From an uncultured Bifidobacterium sp. (GTDB lineage: Bacteria > Actinomycetota > Actinomycetes > Actinomycetales > Bifidobacteriaceae), in assembly GCF_959020145.1 (NCBI RefSeq), contig NZ_CAUEQY010000006.1:31997-95996 (forward strand): a stretch of 64,000 bases of DNA, given 5' to 3'. Shown piece by piece: positions 41,774 to 49,149 of this stretch (positions within the stretch are counted from its first letter, which is position 1; each line of letters starts with the position of its first letter). The notes under the pieces were generated by a model. The model made no database searches. It was not told the origin of the DNA and saw only the letters and a program-made list of their open reading frames with translations. The position numbers and the translations under genes were made by a program.

Positions 41774-42520
41774 TCACTCCGGCCAGATGCCGTTCTGCGC
41801 GTACTTGGTGCGGTACTCCCCCGGCGTCATGCCGGAATGTTTTTTGAACACCTTCGAGAAGTGGCTTTGCGACCGGTATGCGAGGATCTGGGCGATCTCG
41901 TCGAAGCTGTATTCCGAGTATTTGAGCATGTTCTCGGCCGCTTCCATACGCTTGTCGGTGATGTATTGCGATATGGCCGTGCCCGTTTCGCGTTTGAACA
42001 GCTCCGACAGATACGTGGGATTCAGATGCACATGCTCGGCGAGGATGGGCACGGTGATTTTCTCATGCAGATGGTAGTGGATGTAGTCCAGGCATTCGTT
42101 GACGGCTTTGGAATGTGTTTCCGCCTTCTGCATGTCGGCCATGGCCCATGTGAAGAATGTCATCATGTCGGTGTGCAGGCGGCGCACGTCGTCGGGCGTT
42201 TTGCAGTTTTCCAGGTTCTGGATGTACAGGTCGGAGGCGTTGTAGGCGTCCTCCTCGTCCATACCGCCTTCGATGGCGAAACGTGTGGCGAGCGTGATGG
42301 TGGTGACGAACCGGTATTTCGCGTTTTTGAGCGGATCGTCCGACAGGTAGCCGTACAGTCCGGAGTCCCACAGACGTGTGCTTTCGGCGATGGCGTTGAT
42401 GTCGCCGGAACGCATCATGTCGTATTGCTTCATTTCCTCGACGTACCGGTGGTGCCGAACACGATCCTCGCGGGAGAGGAAGTCCAAGTATCTCAGCTTC
42501 GCTTCGTCAACAACAGCCAT
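41774..42520 (-). CDS. AraC-family transcriptional regulator
   Basis: 248 residues. The N-terminal 145 residues have no obvious ligand domain; the C-terminal 100 form the AraC double helix-turn-helix: ECLDYIHYHLHEKITVPILAEHVHLNPTYLSELFKRETGTAISQYITDKRMEAAENML, then SEYSFDEIAQILAYRSQSHFSKVFKKHSGMTPGEYR, the family signature. It starts only 11 nt after the hsdR stop, with GGGGAGAA in between as ribosome-binding site, so it may be read by the restriction operon. It probably regulates sugar metabolism genes not in the window. Confidence 0.9.
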   Translation of the reverse strand: MAVVDEAKLRYLDFLSREDRVRHHRYVEEMKQYDMMRSGDINAIAESTRLWDSGLYGYLSDDPLKNAKYRFVTTITLATRFAIEGGMDEEDAYNASDLYIQNLENCKTPDDVRRLHTDMMTFFTWAMADMQKAETHSKAVNECLDYIHYHLHEKITVPILAEHVHLNPTYLSELFKRETGTAISQYITDKRMEAAENMLKYSEYSFDEIAQILAYRSQSHFSKVFKKHSGMTPGEYRTKYAQNGIWPE

Positions 42521-42531
42521 GCTTCTCCCCG

Positions 42532-45500
42532 CTATTTCCGATCGTCCAAATCGAATCCTCCCTCAAGGATAAAGCTCTTCAGCAGCTTCGTGGCGAGAAG
42601 ATTCGCCGTGAATTGGGAGACCGGACTATCCGGCTTATCGAAAAACGCCTTTGCCAAAGACCTGTTAACCGACGCTTTCAACCGGTCGAATCGTCCGAAT
42701 TCGTTCAGGGTTGTCTCTGTAAGGTCAAGCCGCATCATCTCGTTGAGCAACGCCCCATCCACGTCAAACGCCTTGGTGATTTGCTCCACTTGGCTGTTTT
42801 TGGCGCTGTTCGCGTAATATGTGATGTAGTCGCGTAGCGTCTTGCCTTCCTCCAACTCGATTTCGCCACGTTCCACATCATGCATGAACAGTTCGGCATA
42901 CCGTTGTTCCTCTTGGCTGAGCGAAGCGAACGACTTATGCAACTCCTCCTCGGCTGATGTCAACAGAGCTGGATCGCCTCCGCCAAGCGCCTTAAGCCAT
43001 TTGGCGAAGTTGGCGTTCATATAATCCGTATCAATCAATCCTGTATCTATCTCAGTGATATGGCCGTCAAGTTCATATGGCGCTTCCGGACCGCTGCCGG
43101 AACCTTCGCCGCTGCTGAACATCTCCTTATACCGCTGTACAAGAATCAGATATGTCCGTTCATCGAACTTCGGCCGCACAACCTCCACGGATCCATCGTC
43201 ATGGGCGACGGAATACTCCTGCCGCCCCCAAGTGAAACCTTGCACTTTGGCGGATTCCAGAAAATCATTGAGTTCCACGAACAGTTTTGCGAACTTGCGG
43301 CATGCCTCCACCGATTCCGGCAATCGCATGAAATCTTCCACGCCTCCGGCACTGAACACGGAAGCGATCTCTTCGAAACGCGCATCCATCAGGCGCACGT
43401 TTTCCGGCAGTTTCTGCACGAACAGATCGAGCGGCTTGTCTCCGGAATACAGTTTTACCGCCGCTTCGATATACCCCTTCATGGTGTGTGGCTTGCGGTA
43501 GTAGCGAATAGTTCCGAAAGGCTTATCAGGGCCGAACAGTCGGTTCGTGCGACTGAACGCCTGGATGATGTTCTCATAGTCGATGATCTTGTCGAGGTAC
43601 AGCGTGTTGACCCACTTGGAATCGAAACCTGTCAGCATCTGATCAACCACAATCAGCAGATCCAGCCGCTCCTCACGGTGCTGGTCGACCGTCAGGTACG
43701 GACGCTTGTGGGAAAGCCGCGCGGTGATGTCTTTCTTCATCTTCGGCCATGTGGGGATGATGAAATCCTTGTCGAACAGTTCGTTGTAATCGCCGATGAT
43801 TTCCTTAAGCGCATCCTCCTTGAGGATTGCGCCGTCGGAATTGTCGACGTTGGGATCGAACAGCGCGGTCACGTGCATCTGCGGAGCACGTTCCTTGAAC
43901 AGATGGTAATAGCTGATCGCCTCGGGAATGGAACTCGTGGCCAGCATCGCATGGAATTTGTTGCCTCTGCTCAGCAATGGGAATTGGTCGAGAATATCCT
44001 CCACGACCTTGTCTTCATGTGGCGTGCCTTGCGCATACTGCGCTGCGGTCAGATAGTCCTCAATGCCTTTGACATGTTCTCCGGCCTGCGTTTCCATGGG
44101 ACCCATCGGCATTTGCTTCGGATCCATGTAATGGTAGAACACTTCGGATTTCGCCGGATCCGACTGGGCTTCCTCAACCGTCGCGGCTTTCGCCTTCTGC
44201 AACGCGACAGCCTGACGAACATCCTTGTCTCGGTAGGTCAACACCATGTACGGGTCGAATCCGAGCACATTGCCATCGCGGATGCCGTCGGCGATGCTGT
44301 ATCGGTGAAGGCAATCGCCGAACACCATTGATGTGGTCGCGCCCTTCTTACGGTTCTCCTCATGAATCGGAGTGCCCGTGAAACCGAAATACAACGCGTT
44401 CGGGAAGGAATGGCGAATATCCTGCAGCATCTCGCCGAACGTGGAACGATGGCATTCGTCGATAATGAATACGATGCGTTTGCCAGCGAGCTTCTTCACT
44501 TCCTCTTCGGTGATATGCCCCTCGCCCGCTTTGATGTTGCTCATTTTCTGGATGGAGGTGACGATGAGTGTGTCTTTGGGGTCGATGCTTGCCAGTTTCG
44601 ATTTGAGCACATCCGTGTTTTCCGTGCCCTGCACATCATCGGCATCATCCGCGAACGACCGGTATTCCAGCAGCGACTGCGTGCCCAATTCGACACGGTC
44701 CATGAGGAAGACCACCTTGTCGGCATCTTTCGAGCCAGCGATGAGCTGCGCAGCCTTGAAGCTGGTCATGGTTTTGCCCGAGCCAGTGGTGTGCCACACA
44801 TAACCGCCCGGACGGCCCGGCGTGCCGCTTGGCACCGGCTCATCCCATTTGCAGGTGCGTACACGGTCGGAAATGGCGTTCACCGCCTGGTATTGGTAGC
44901 TGCGTAGCACTTTGAGGCATCCGTCTGCGGAATCGGCGACCGTATAGAACCCGATGAGCTGGTGTGCCATGGGAATGGATAGCAGATCAGATGTGAAACG
45001 CTTCCATTCATCCTGCCCGACATGTTTGTTCGCCGCTATGGGCTCATTGTTGAAGTCAGCCCAGTGGAAGAAGTAGTTGCTGTTGAAATCGCCTTCACCG
45101 GGATTGGCGAAGTACACGGCATCATCCGGATTCATGGCCACGAAGACCTGCACGAGTCTGAACAGCCCGGTGAACACGCCTTCATGCGCGTATTTGGCGA
45201 TTTGATTGGTGGCCTGGCTTATGGGAATGCCGCTTTTCTTCAGTTCAATATGGATGACCGGCATTCCGTTGATAAGCAGGCAAACGTCTCCCCTGCGATC
45301 GTTCAGCATCTTATTTTTAGCTGGATAAATAGGCTGTCTTGCGATTTGGTACCGGCTTTGCCCCGCTGCTATTTCCTGCCGATCATAGATCTTCAGGCTG
45401 ATTTCCTTGCCGAAATGCGCTGTGTCTGCGGGATTGTCACGTTTGATGGACACGGTCTTGCCGTTGATGAAGGAATTCAACGCCAATGGCGTGCGCAATG

Positions 45501-45714
45501 TTTCGATCTGTTCGAGGATCTGCGCCATCTCACCCTTGGTAAGGCGCTGCCCGTTCAGGCGATCGATGCCTTTGTTGTTGTCGAATAGGATGTTAGCCCA
45601 GTTGTCGATGAGATCCTGTTCGGTTGGATATTCCAACACACCATCGGTCCACCCGTGGCGTTTCAGCACCGCAACCAGATCGTCTTCGAAATCCGATTCC
45701 TTATCGTAGAACAT
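42532..45714 (-). CDS. hsdR: Type I restriction enzyme R subunit
   Basis: 1060 residues from the ATG at 45714, with GGGGAG 7 nt upstream; the frame is open for another 28 codons that overlap the silent hsdS copy. It is the motor and nuclease of the type I complex. Nuclease: RRGDVCLLINGMPVIHIELKKSG (PD-(D/E)xK). Motor: VWHTTGSGKTMTSFKAAQLI (Walker A), RIVFIIDECHRSTFGEML (DECH), YFGFTGTPIHEENR, and SRTNRLFGPDKPFG. The C-terminal helical domain binds HsdM. Length is usual (about 1000-1100). It is the last gene of the hsd transcription unit and leads into the AraC gene. Confidence 0.95.
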   Translation of the reverse strand: MFYDKESDFEDDLVAVLKRHGWTDGVLEYPTEQDLIDNWANILFDNNKGIDRLNGQRLTKGEMAQILEQIETLRTPLALNSFINGKTVSIKRDNPADTAHFGKEISLKIYDRQEIAAGQSRYQIARQPIYPAKNKMLNDRRGDVCLLINGMPVIHIELKKSGIPISQATNQIAKYAHEGVFTGLFRLVQVFVAMNPDDAVYFANPGEGDFNSNYFFHWADFNNEPIAANKHVGQDEWKRFTSDLLSIPMAHQLIGFYTVADSADGCLKVLRSYQYQAVNAISDRVRTCKWDEPVPSGTPGRPGGYVWHTTGSGKTMTSFKAAQLIAGSKDADKVVFLMDRVELGTQSLLEYRSFADDADDVQGTENTDVLKSKLASIDPKDTLIVTSIQKMSNIKAGEGHITEEEVKKLAGKRIVFIIDECHRSTFGEMLQDIRHSFPNALYFGFTGTPIHEENRKKGATTSMVFGDCLHRYSIADGIRDGNVLGFDPYMVLTYRDKDVRQAVALQKAKAATVEEAQSDPAKSEVFYHYMDPKQMPMGPMETQAGEHVKGIEDYLTAAQYAQGTPHEDKVVEDILDQFPLLSRGNKFHAMLATSSIPEAISYYHLFKERAPQMHVTALFDPNVDNSDGAILKEDALKEIIGDYNELFDKDFIIPTWPKMKKDITARLSHKRPYLTVDQHREERLDLLIVVDQMLTGFDSKWVNTLYLDKIIDYENIIQAFSRTNRLFGPDKPFGTIRYYRKPHTMKGYIEAAVKLYSGDKPLDLFVQKLPENVRLMDARFEEIASVFSAGGVEDFMRLPESVEACRKFAKLFVELNDFLESAKVQGFTWGRQEYSVAHDDGSVEVVRPKFDERTYLILVQRYKEMFSSGEGSGSGPEAPYELDGHITEIDTGLIDTDYMNANFAKWLKALGGGDPALLTSAEEELHKSFASLSQEEQRYAELFMHDVERGEIELEEGKTLRDYITYYANSAKNSQVEQITKAFDVDGALLNEMMRLDLTETTLNEFGRFDRLKASVNRSLAKAFFDKPDSPVSQFTANLLATKLLKSFILEGGFDLDDRK

Positions 45715-45737
45715 GTTCCATCTCCCCGAACGCACCA

Positions 45738-46310
45738 TCACTTTTCCGAGCTCAATCTTACGAGCGCAACCCCTAACATCCAAGAAACAACACCACAATA
45801 CTTACGCTGATGAAGGGTGATGAGCGAGTCCAGACGGTCGAAGAACGCGCCGATTCGGCGTTGCTCTGCAAGCGATGGGGCTATTATCTCAGATGACATA
45901 ATAATCTCAGGGGTTACTCTTTTTTGACTGTTTGATGATCCTGAAGAGCAACTCTCAAGGTAGGCAGTGATTCGCTCTGACAGTAACGATATCTTAATAA
46001 AACTCAAATCAGAAGAATGAGAAGAAAATGGCACAAATTCAGAAGAGCAAACAGCATTTGCTTCAGGGCGAGGAACATGCCAAATCCTTTTTTTCCTCAC
46101 ATTCAATTTGTTTACAAGTAAACAAGGACGGTCAACAATCTTTCTTAGACTATTCATCGAATTACCAATAACGGTTTCAGCCGTTTCATTGTTATCAAAA
46201 GCCGGCATACTGTATTCCGTAAATTCTTCATTCGGTGTTTCCAACGGATTAATGGTTCTCGATAGCTGTTCGCATGTGCTCGACAGCTTACGCTGTTCCC
46301 AAGCGGGGGC
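45738..46310 (-). pseudogene. Silent partial hsdS (target-recognition module copy A)
   Basis: The stretch encodes WEQRKLSSTCEQLSRTINPLETP through LAEQRRIGAFFDRLDSLITLHQRKY, the second recognition domain and conserved helix of HsdS, but lacks the first domain and any ATG start (only a TTG at 46244). After HQRKY it runs into unrelated CGVVSWMLGV and stops at 45738. It is a 503-bp copy (45801-46303) of the same module in the active hsdS, in the same orientation. It lies just downstream of the NADAR gene and just before hsdR. Its frame is continuous with the NADAR frame across the NADAR stop. It is a donor or recipient cassette for recombination, not a functional subunit. Confidence 0.85.
45801..46303 (-). 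repeat. 503-bp recognition-domain repeat, copy A
   Basis: Reading by eye, the sequence is identical to copy B (47964-48466) in the same orientation and to copy C (51794-52296) in inverted orientation. Each copy begins and ends at the 9-mer CTTACGCTG. It is much more AT-rich than neighbouring genes. Confidence 0.9.
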
Positions 46311-46334
46311 GATTGATACGGAAAAACGGCCACA

Positions 46335-46829
46335 TTATCGCTCGTGTATGCGGTTGAGCTTCCTTCTTGTGAGCATTAGAGCGTATCCGAGCAGATTCTG
46401 ACCGCGCCATTGGCTCGGATTGAACCTGGCTGGATCATGCATTGACAAGCCAATGCCCCAGATACGGTCTTTGACGGCGCATTCCGCCAACACCGCATTG
46501 CCGGTTGCCTCAAGCTGCGCACCGAGTTCGGCGTTCTGACTGAATTTGGCAAGCAATCCTTCATAGACTTCGATTTGGCGAACGCCGTTCCATACGTGAT
46601 CGTCATAACCGGCTACCAGTCGGCCAAGTCGTTTGATCTCGGCCACGTCGCTGGTTCGAAGAATCCGCGCGGCTGTTTCGGCATCGTTGAAACAGCAGGC
46701 TTTGCGGTACATCATGTACTGTTCCATCGAGGAAAACTCGACATCATCCACAACGAAGCGCGATGGATACCAGTTGCTCAGGTATCCGTTCTCCTCATCG
46801 GGATTATGGAAGCAGATGATGTCCGTCAT
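46335..46829 (-). CDS. NADAR-domain protein (YbiA-like)
   Basis: 164 residues. GYLSNWYPSRFVVDDVEFSSMEQYMMYRKA (with E36), then WNGVRQIEVYEGLLAKFSQNAELGAQLEATGNAVLAE and DRIWGIGLSMHD..RFNPSQWRGQNLLGYALMLTRRKL are the full NADAR domain. NADAR proteins act on ADP-ribose derivatives; several hydrolyse ADP-ribose from modified guanine in DNA and neutralise DarT-type toxins. The ATG overlaps the stop of the preceding gene as ATGA, so translation is coupled. It follows the 138-aa gene and the DUF3990 ADP-ribosyltransferase-like gene, all in the hsd transcription unit, which fits a toxin-reversal role. No membrane segment is present. Confidence 0.92.
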   Translation of the reverse strand: MTDIICFHNPDEENGYLSNWYPSRFVVDDVEFSSMEQYMMYRKACCFNDAETAARILRTSDVAEIKRLGRLVAGYDDHVWNGVRQIEVYEGLLAKFSQNAELGAQLEATGNAVLAECAVKDRIWGIGLSMHDPARFNPSQWRGQNLLGYALMLTRRKLNRIHER

Positions 46830-47242
46830 TCTTCGCCGACTTTCCGCACCGCAAGCTCCAGATCGAGATCATGAAGCCCGAAATAGGCTTTCTTCAGGAA
46901 GTCCAGCGGCACCTTGGCGATCACTTCAGCACTGGGAATGGCGTAGAACCATTGGTAGTAGGCGTAGAATTCGCCAATCCAATCAGGCATGAACCCTTCG
47001 AGCGCCCTGCCGTCCTTCAACTGGTAGTGCTCGGTCTCGGTGAAATACTTCCACAGCTCTTTCGCATCCATCGTGTTGACGTAGGCTTTGGCCTCATCAA
47101 TGCTTTTGCGTGTTTTGCTCGCCATATATACGGTGATGAAGTCCTCCGTGCTCTTGCCCGGAAACGACTGTGCCACGTAGTCGAAAAGCTTGCCTTGAGT
47201 TTCCACCACATCATCCCGGTAGACCTCTGGATATGCCCGCAT
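46826..47242 (-). CDS. Unknown 138-aa protein between DUF3990 and NADAR genes
   Basis: 138 residues from the ATG at 47242, with AGGGG 8 nt upstream; GTG 47251 and ATG 47248 are closer alternatives. I do not recognise a named family. It is soluble and mostly helical, with conserved-looking MPDWIGEFYAYYQWFYAIPS, PLDFLKKAYFGLHDLD and LELAVRKVGEE at the C-terminus. It starts 11 nt after the DUF3990 stop and overlaps the NADAR start by 4 nt. Position suggests an accessory or antitoxin partner of the DUF3990 protein, as in DUF3791-DUF3990 pairs elsewhere, but the sequence does not look like DUF3791. Confidence 0.75.
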   Translation of the reverse strand: MRAYPEVYRDDVVETQGKLFDYVAQSFPGKSTEDFITVYMASKTRKSIDEAKAYVNTMDAKELWKYFTETEHYQLKDGRALEGFMPDWIGEFYAYYQWFYAIPSAEVIAKVPLDFLKKAYFGLHDLDLELAVRKVGEE

Positions 47243-47253
47243 TGTCATCACCC

Positions 47254-47901
47254 CTAGAGCAACGTGCTGAACACGTTGGTCACCGTATTGGCATCGGAAT
47301 CGATGAGGTCGCGCATGTTCTGCCGTGCCTCAACATCCCTCTGATTGTATTTGTCGTTGAATTCGCTGTAGCTGACGGAAAGCAGGCCGTCCGGGACTTC
47401 GCGCAGTTGCCTGTACGCCTTTGCGGTCTTGACGCAATACTGGATGCCCAGACCTCCAAGCGACAGCAGTTCCTCCAAGATATCGACGTCCACATTGTCT
47501 CGGACGAATTCTTTGGCGATATAAAAATACGAGGCGTTCGCACGCCAGCCTTTGATGACGTCATAGCCGCTGGTGTCGATGCCGTATTGGGCGATGAACT
47601 TCGCAGCCAGCACACGATAGCGCTTGGAATCAGCGGCATCACGATGCTTCATCAGCTCAGCCAGCCAAGTAAGCACGCTATGCTCCTGAAAATCCAGGAT
47701 GCGCAGCCCATTCGTGTCCAGTTCGTACTGATGGACCCAGCCATTGGACTCATCCGGCCGGCACACGGCCCACTCCTTGGCCAGTTCCACATTCGCGGTC
47801 AGATAGAAACCACGGCCGTAGTCGTGTTTGTCGTTGCCTAAACCGTATTCGGGGGTCACGGATTCGTACGGAGAACCGTGAAATAACGTGATTATTGCCA
47901 T
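47254..47901 (-). CDS. DUF3990-family protein, ADP-ribosyltransferase-like
   Basis: 215 residues from the ATG at 47901, with AGGGG 5 nt upstream. ITLFHGSPYESV, with H8, and DYGRGFYLTANVELAKEWA, with Y33, are the first two motifs of the ADP-ribosyltransferase fold (H-Y-x type). YDVIKGWRANASYFYIAK and GLGIQYCVKTAKAYRQL follow; the Q in the latter may be the third motif residue. DUF3990 is placed in the ADP-ribosyl superfamily by fold, but its target is not known. It starts 8 nt after the hsdS stop. Together with the NADAR gene two positions downstream it makes a plausible writer-eraser pair for ADP-ribose, perhaps on DNA. Codon use is similar to the host core genes. Confidence 0.85.
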   Translation of the reverse strand: MAIITLFHGSPYESVTPEYGLGNDKHDYGRGFYLTANVELAKEWAVCRPDESNGWVHQYELDTNGLRILDFQEHSVLTWLAELMKHRDAADSKRYRVLAAKFIAQYGIDTSGYDVIKGWRANASYFYIAKEFVRDNVDVDILEELLSLGGLGIQYCVKTAKAYRQLREVPDGLLSVSYSEFNDKYNQRDVEARQNMRDLIDSDANTVTNVFSTLL

Positions 47902-47909
47902 GAACACCC

Positions 47910-49148
47910 CTATACAAACATCTTGTCGAGCATGGATTTCTTGATATTCCGGAGTAATTCGAGCTTACGCTGATGAAGGGTGATGAGCGAGTCCAGACGG
48001 TCGAAGAACGCGCCGATTCGGCGTTGCTCTGCAAGCGATGGGGCTATTATCTCAGATGACATAATAATCTCAGGGGTTACTCTTTTTTGACTGTTTGATG
48101 ATCCTGAAGAGCAACTCTCAAGGTAGGCAGTGATTCGCTCTGACAGTAACGATATCTTAATAAAACTCAAATCAGAAGAATGAGAAGAAAATGGCACAAA
48201 TTCAGAAGAGCAAACAGCATTTGCTTCAGGGCGAGGAACATGCCAAATCCTTTTTTTCCTCACATTCAATTTGTTTACAAGTAAACAAGGACGGTCAACA
48301 ATCTTTCTTAGACTATTCATCGAATTACCAATAACGGTTTCAGCCGTTTCATTGTTATCAAAAGCCGGCATACTGTATTCCGTAAATTCTTCATTCGGTG
48401 TTTCCAACGGATTAATGGTTCTCGATAGCTGTTCGCATGTGCTCGACAGCTTACGCTGTTCCCAAGGGTCAGTGAAACCGGCGAAACGAATCTCTGGATA
48501 CAGTGAACCCCCTTTAGGGAACATTTTGTCGAGCATGGATTTTTTCAGCACGCAAAGCTTGTCATACTTACGCTGATGAAGGGTGATGAGCGAATCCAGA
48601 CGGTCGAAGAACGCGCCGATTCGGCGCTGCTCCATCAGGGATGGCAGAGGCAAAAGGAGATCTGAATATTCTTGCGCGTTGATGCCGGGCTGCCCTGAAC
48701 GCTGAGAAGTAAGCAAAACAAACTGCTTATACCGTTCAGTCAGTGTGCTCTGAAAGATGAAACCAGCATCTGCCTCATCTGAAACATGCGCTCGAATAAG
48801 GAAACCGGCATAATACGTTTTCCCGTCTGATGCCTTATACAGGTAGGTTTTACCTACGCTGGCCCCGGTTCGTGCAAATAATATATCGCCTTCTTTGAGT
48901 AGATACCTGTCATCAATCGGATTATTGATATCAGGCGAAGATAAATCATCCGTACGGAATTCACGAGTTTGATCATCTATATCAGTGATTCGAAGATACT
49001 TTTTCTCACCATCGAAATCCGAAGCAGCCGCATTCAAACCGTACTCGAATCCAGAAGCAACTTCCCCCAGCTTACGCTGTTCCCAAGGGTCAGTGAAACC
49101 AGCGAAACGAATCTGCGGAACCAGTGTTTTTCCGTGCTGTTCGGCCAT
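47910..49148 (-). CDS. hsdS: Type I restriction enzyme specificity subunit
   Basis: 412 residues from the ATG at 49148, one base after the hsdM stop, with GGAGG 8 nt upstream. It has two recognition domains that bind the two half-sites, separated by conserved helices. Domain 1 runs from VPQIRFAGFTDPWEQRKLGEV to SLMEQRRIGAFFDRLDSLITLHQRKYD; domain 2 starts after LYPEIRFAGFTDPWEQRKLS and ends at LAEQRRIGAFFDRLDSLITLHQRKLELLRNIKKSMLDKMFV. ARTGASVGKT and GINAQEYSDLLLPLP mark domain 1. Domain 2 is the 503-bp module found twice more nearby (copies A and C), is AT-rich, and looks foreign. The only complete hsdS in the window. Confidence 0.95.
   Translation of the reverse strand: MAEQHGKTLVPQIRFAGFTDPWEQRKLGEVASGFEYGLNAAASDFDGEKKYLRITDIDDQTREFRTDDLSSPDINNPIDDRYLLKEGDILFARTGASVGKTYLYKASDGKTYYAGFLIRAHVSDEADAGFIFQSTLTERYKQFVLLTSQRSGQPGINAQEYSDLLLPLPSLMEQRRIGAFFDRLDSLITLHQRKYDKLCVLKKSMLDKMFPKGGSLYPEIRFAGFTDPWEQRKLSSTCEQLSRTINPLETPNEEFTEYSMPAFDNNETAETVIGNSMNSLRKIVDRPCLLVNKLNVRKKRIWHVPRPEANAVCSSEFVPFSSHSSDLSFIKISLLSERITAYLESCSSGSSNSQKRVTPEIIMSSEIIAPSLAEQRRIGAFFDRLDSLITLHQRKLELLRNIKKSMLDKMFV
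47964..48466 (-). repeat. 503-bp recognition-domain repeat, copy B (inside active hsdS)
   Basis: This copy is the second recognition domain of the active hsdS. It is in direct orientation with copy A, 2163 bp away, and inverted relative to copy C. The 9-mer CTTACGCTG stands at 47964-47972 and 48450-48458. Confidence 0.9.
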
Positions 49149-49149
49149 A

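Noticed and set aside
46826..47242. The 138-aa protein as DUF3791
   Set aside because: DUF3791 proteins are shorter (about 70 residues) and have a different core; only the gene position is similar.
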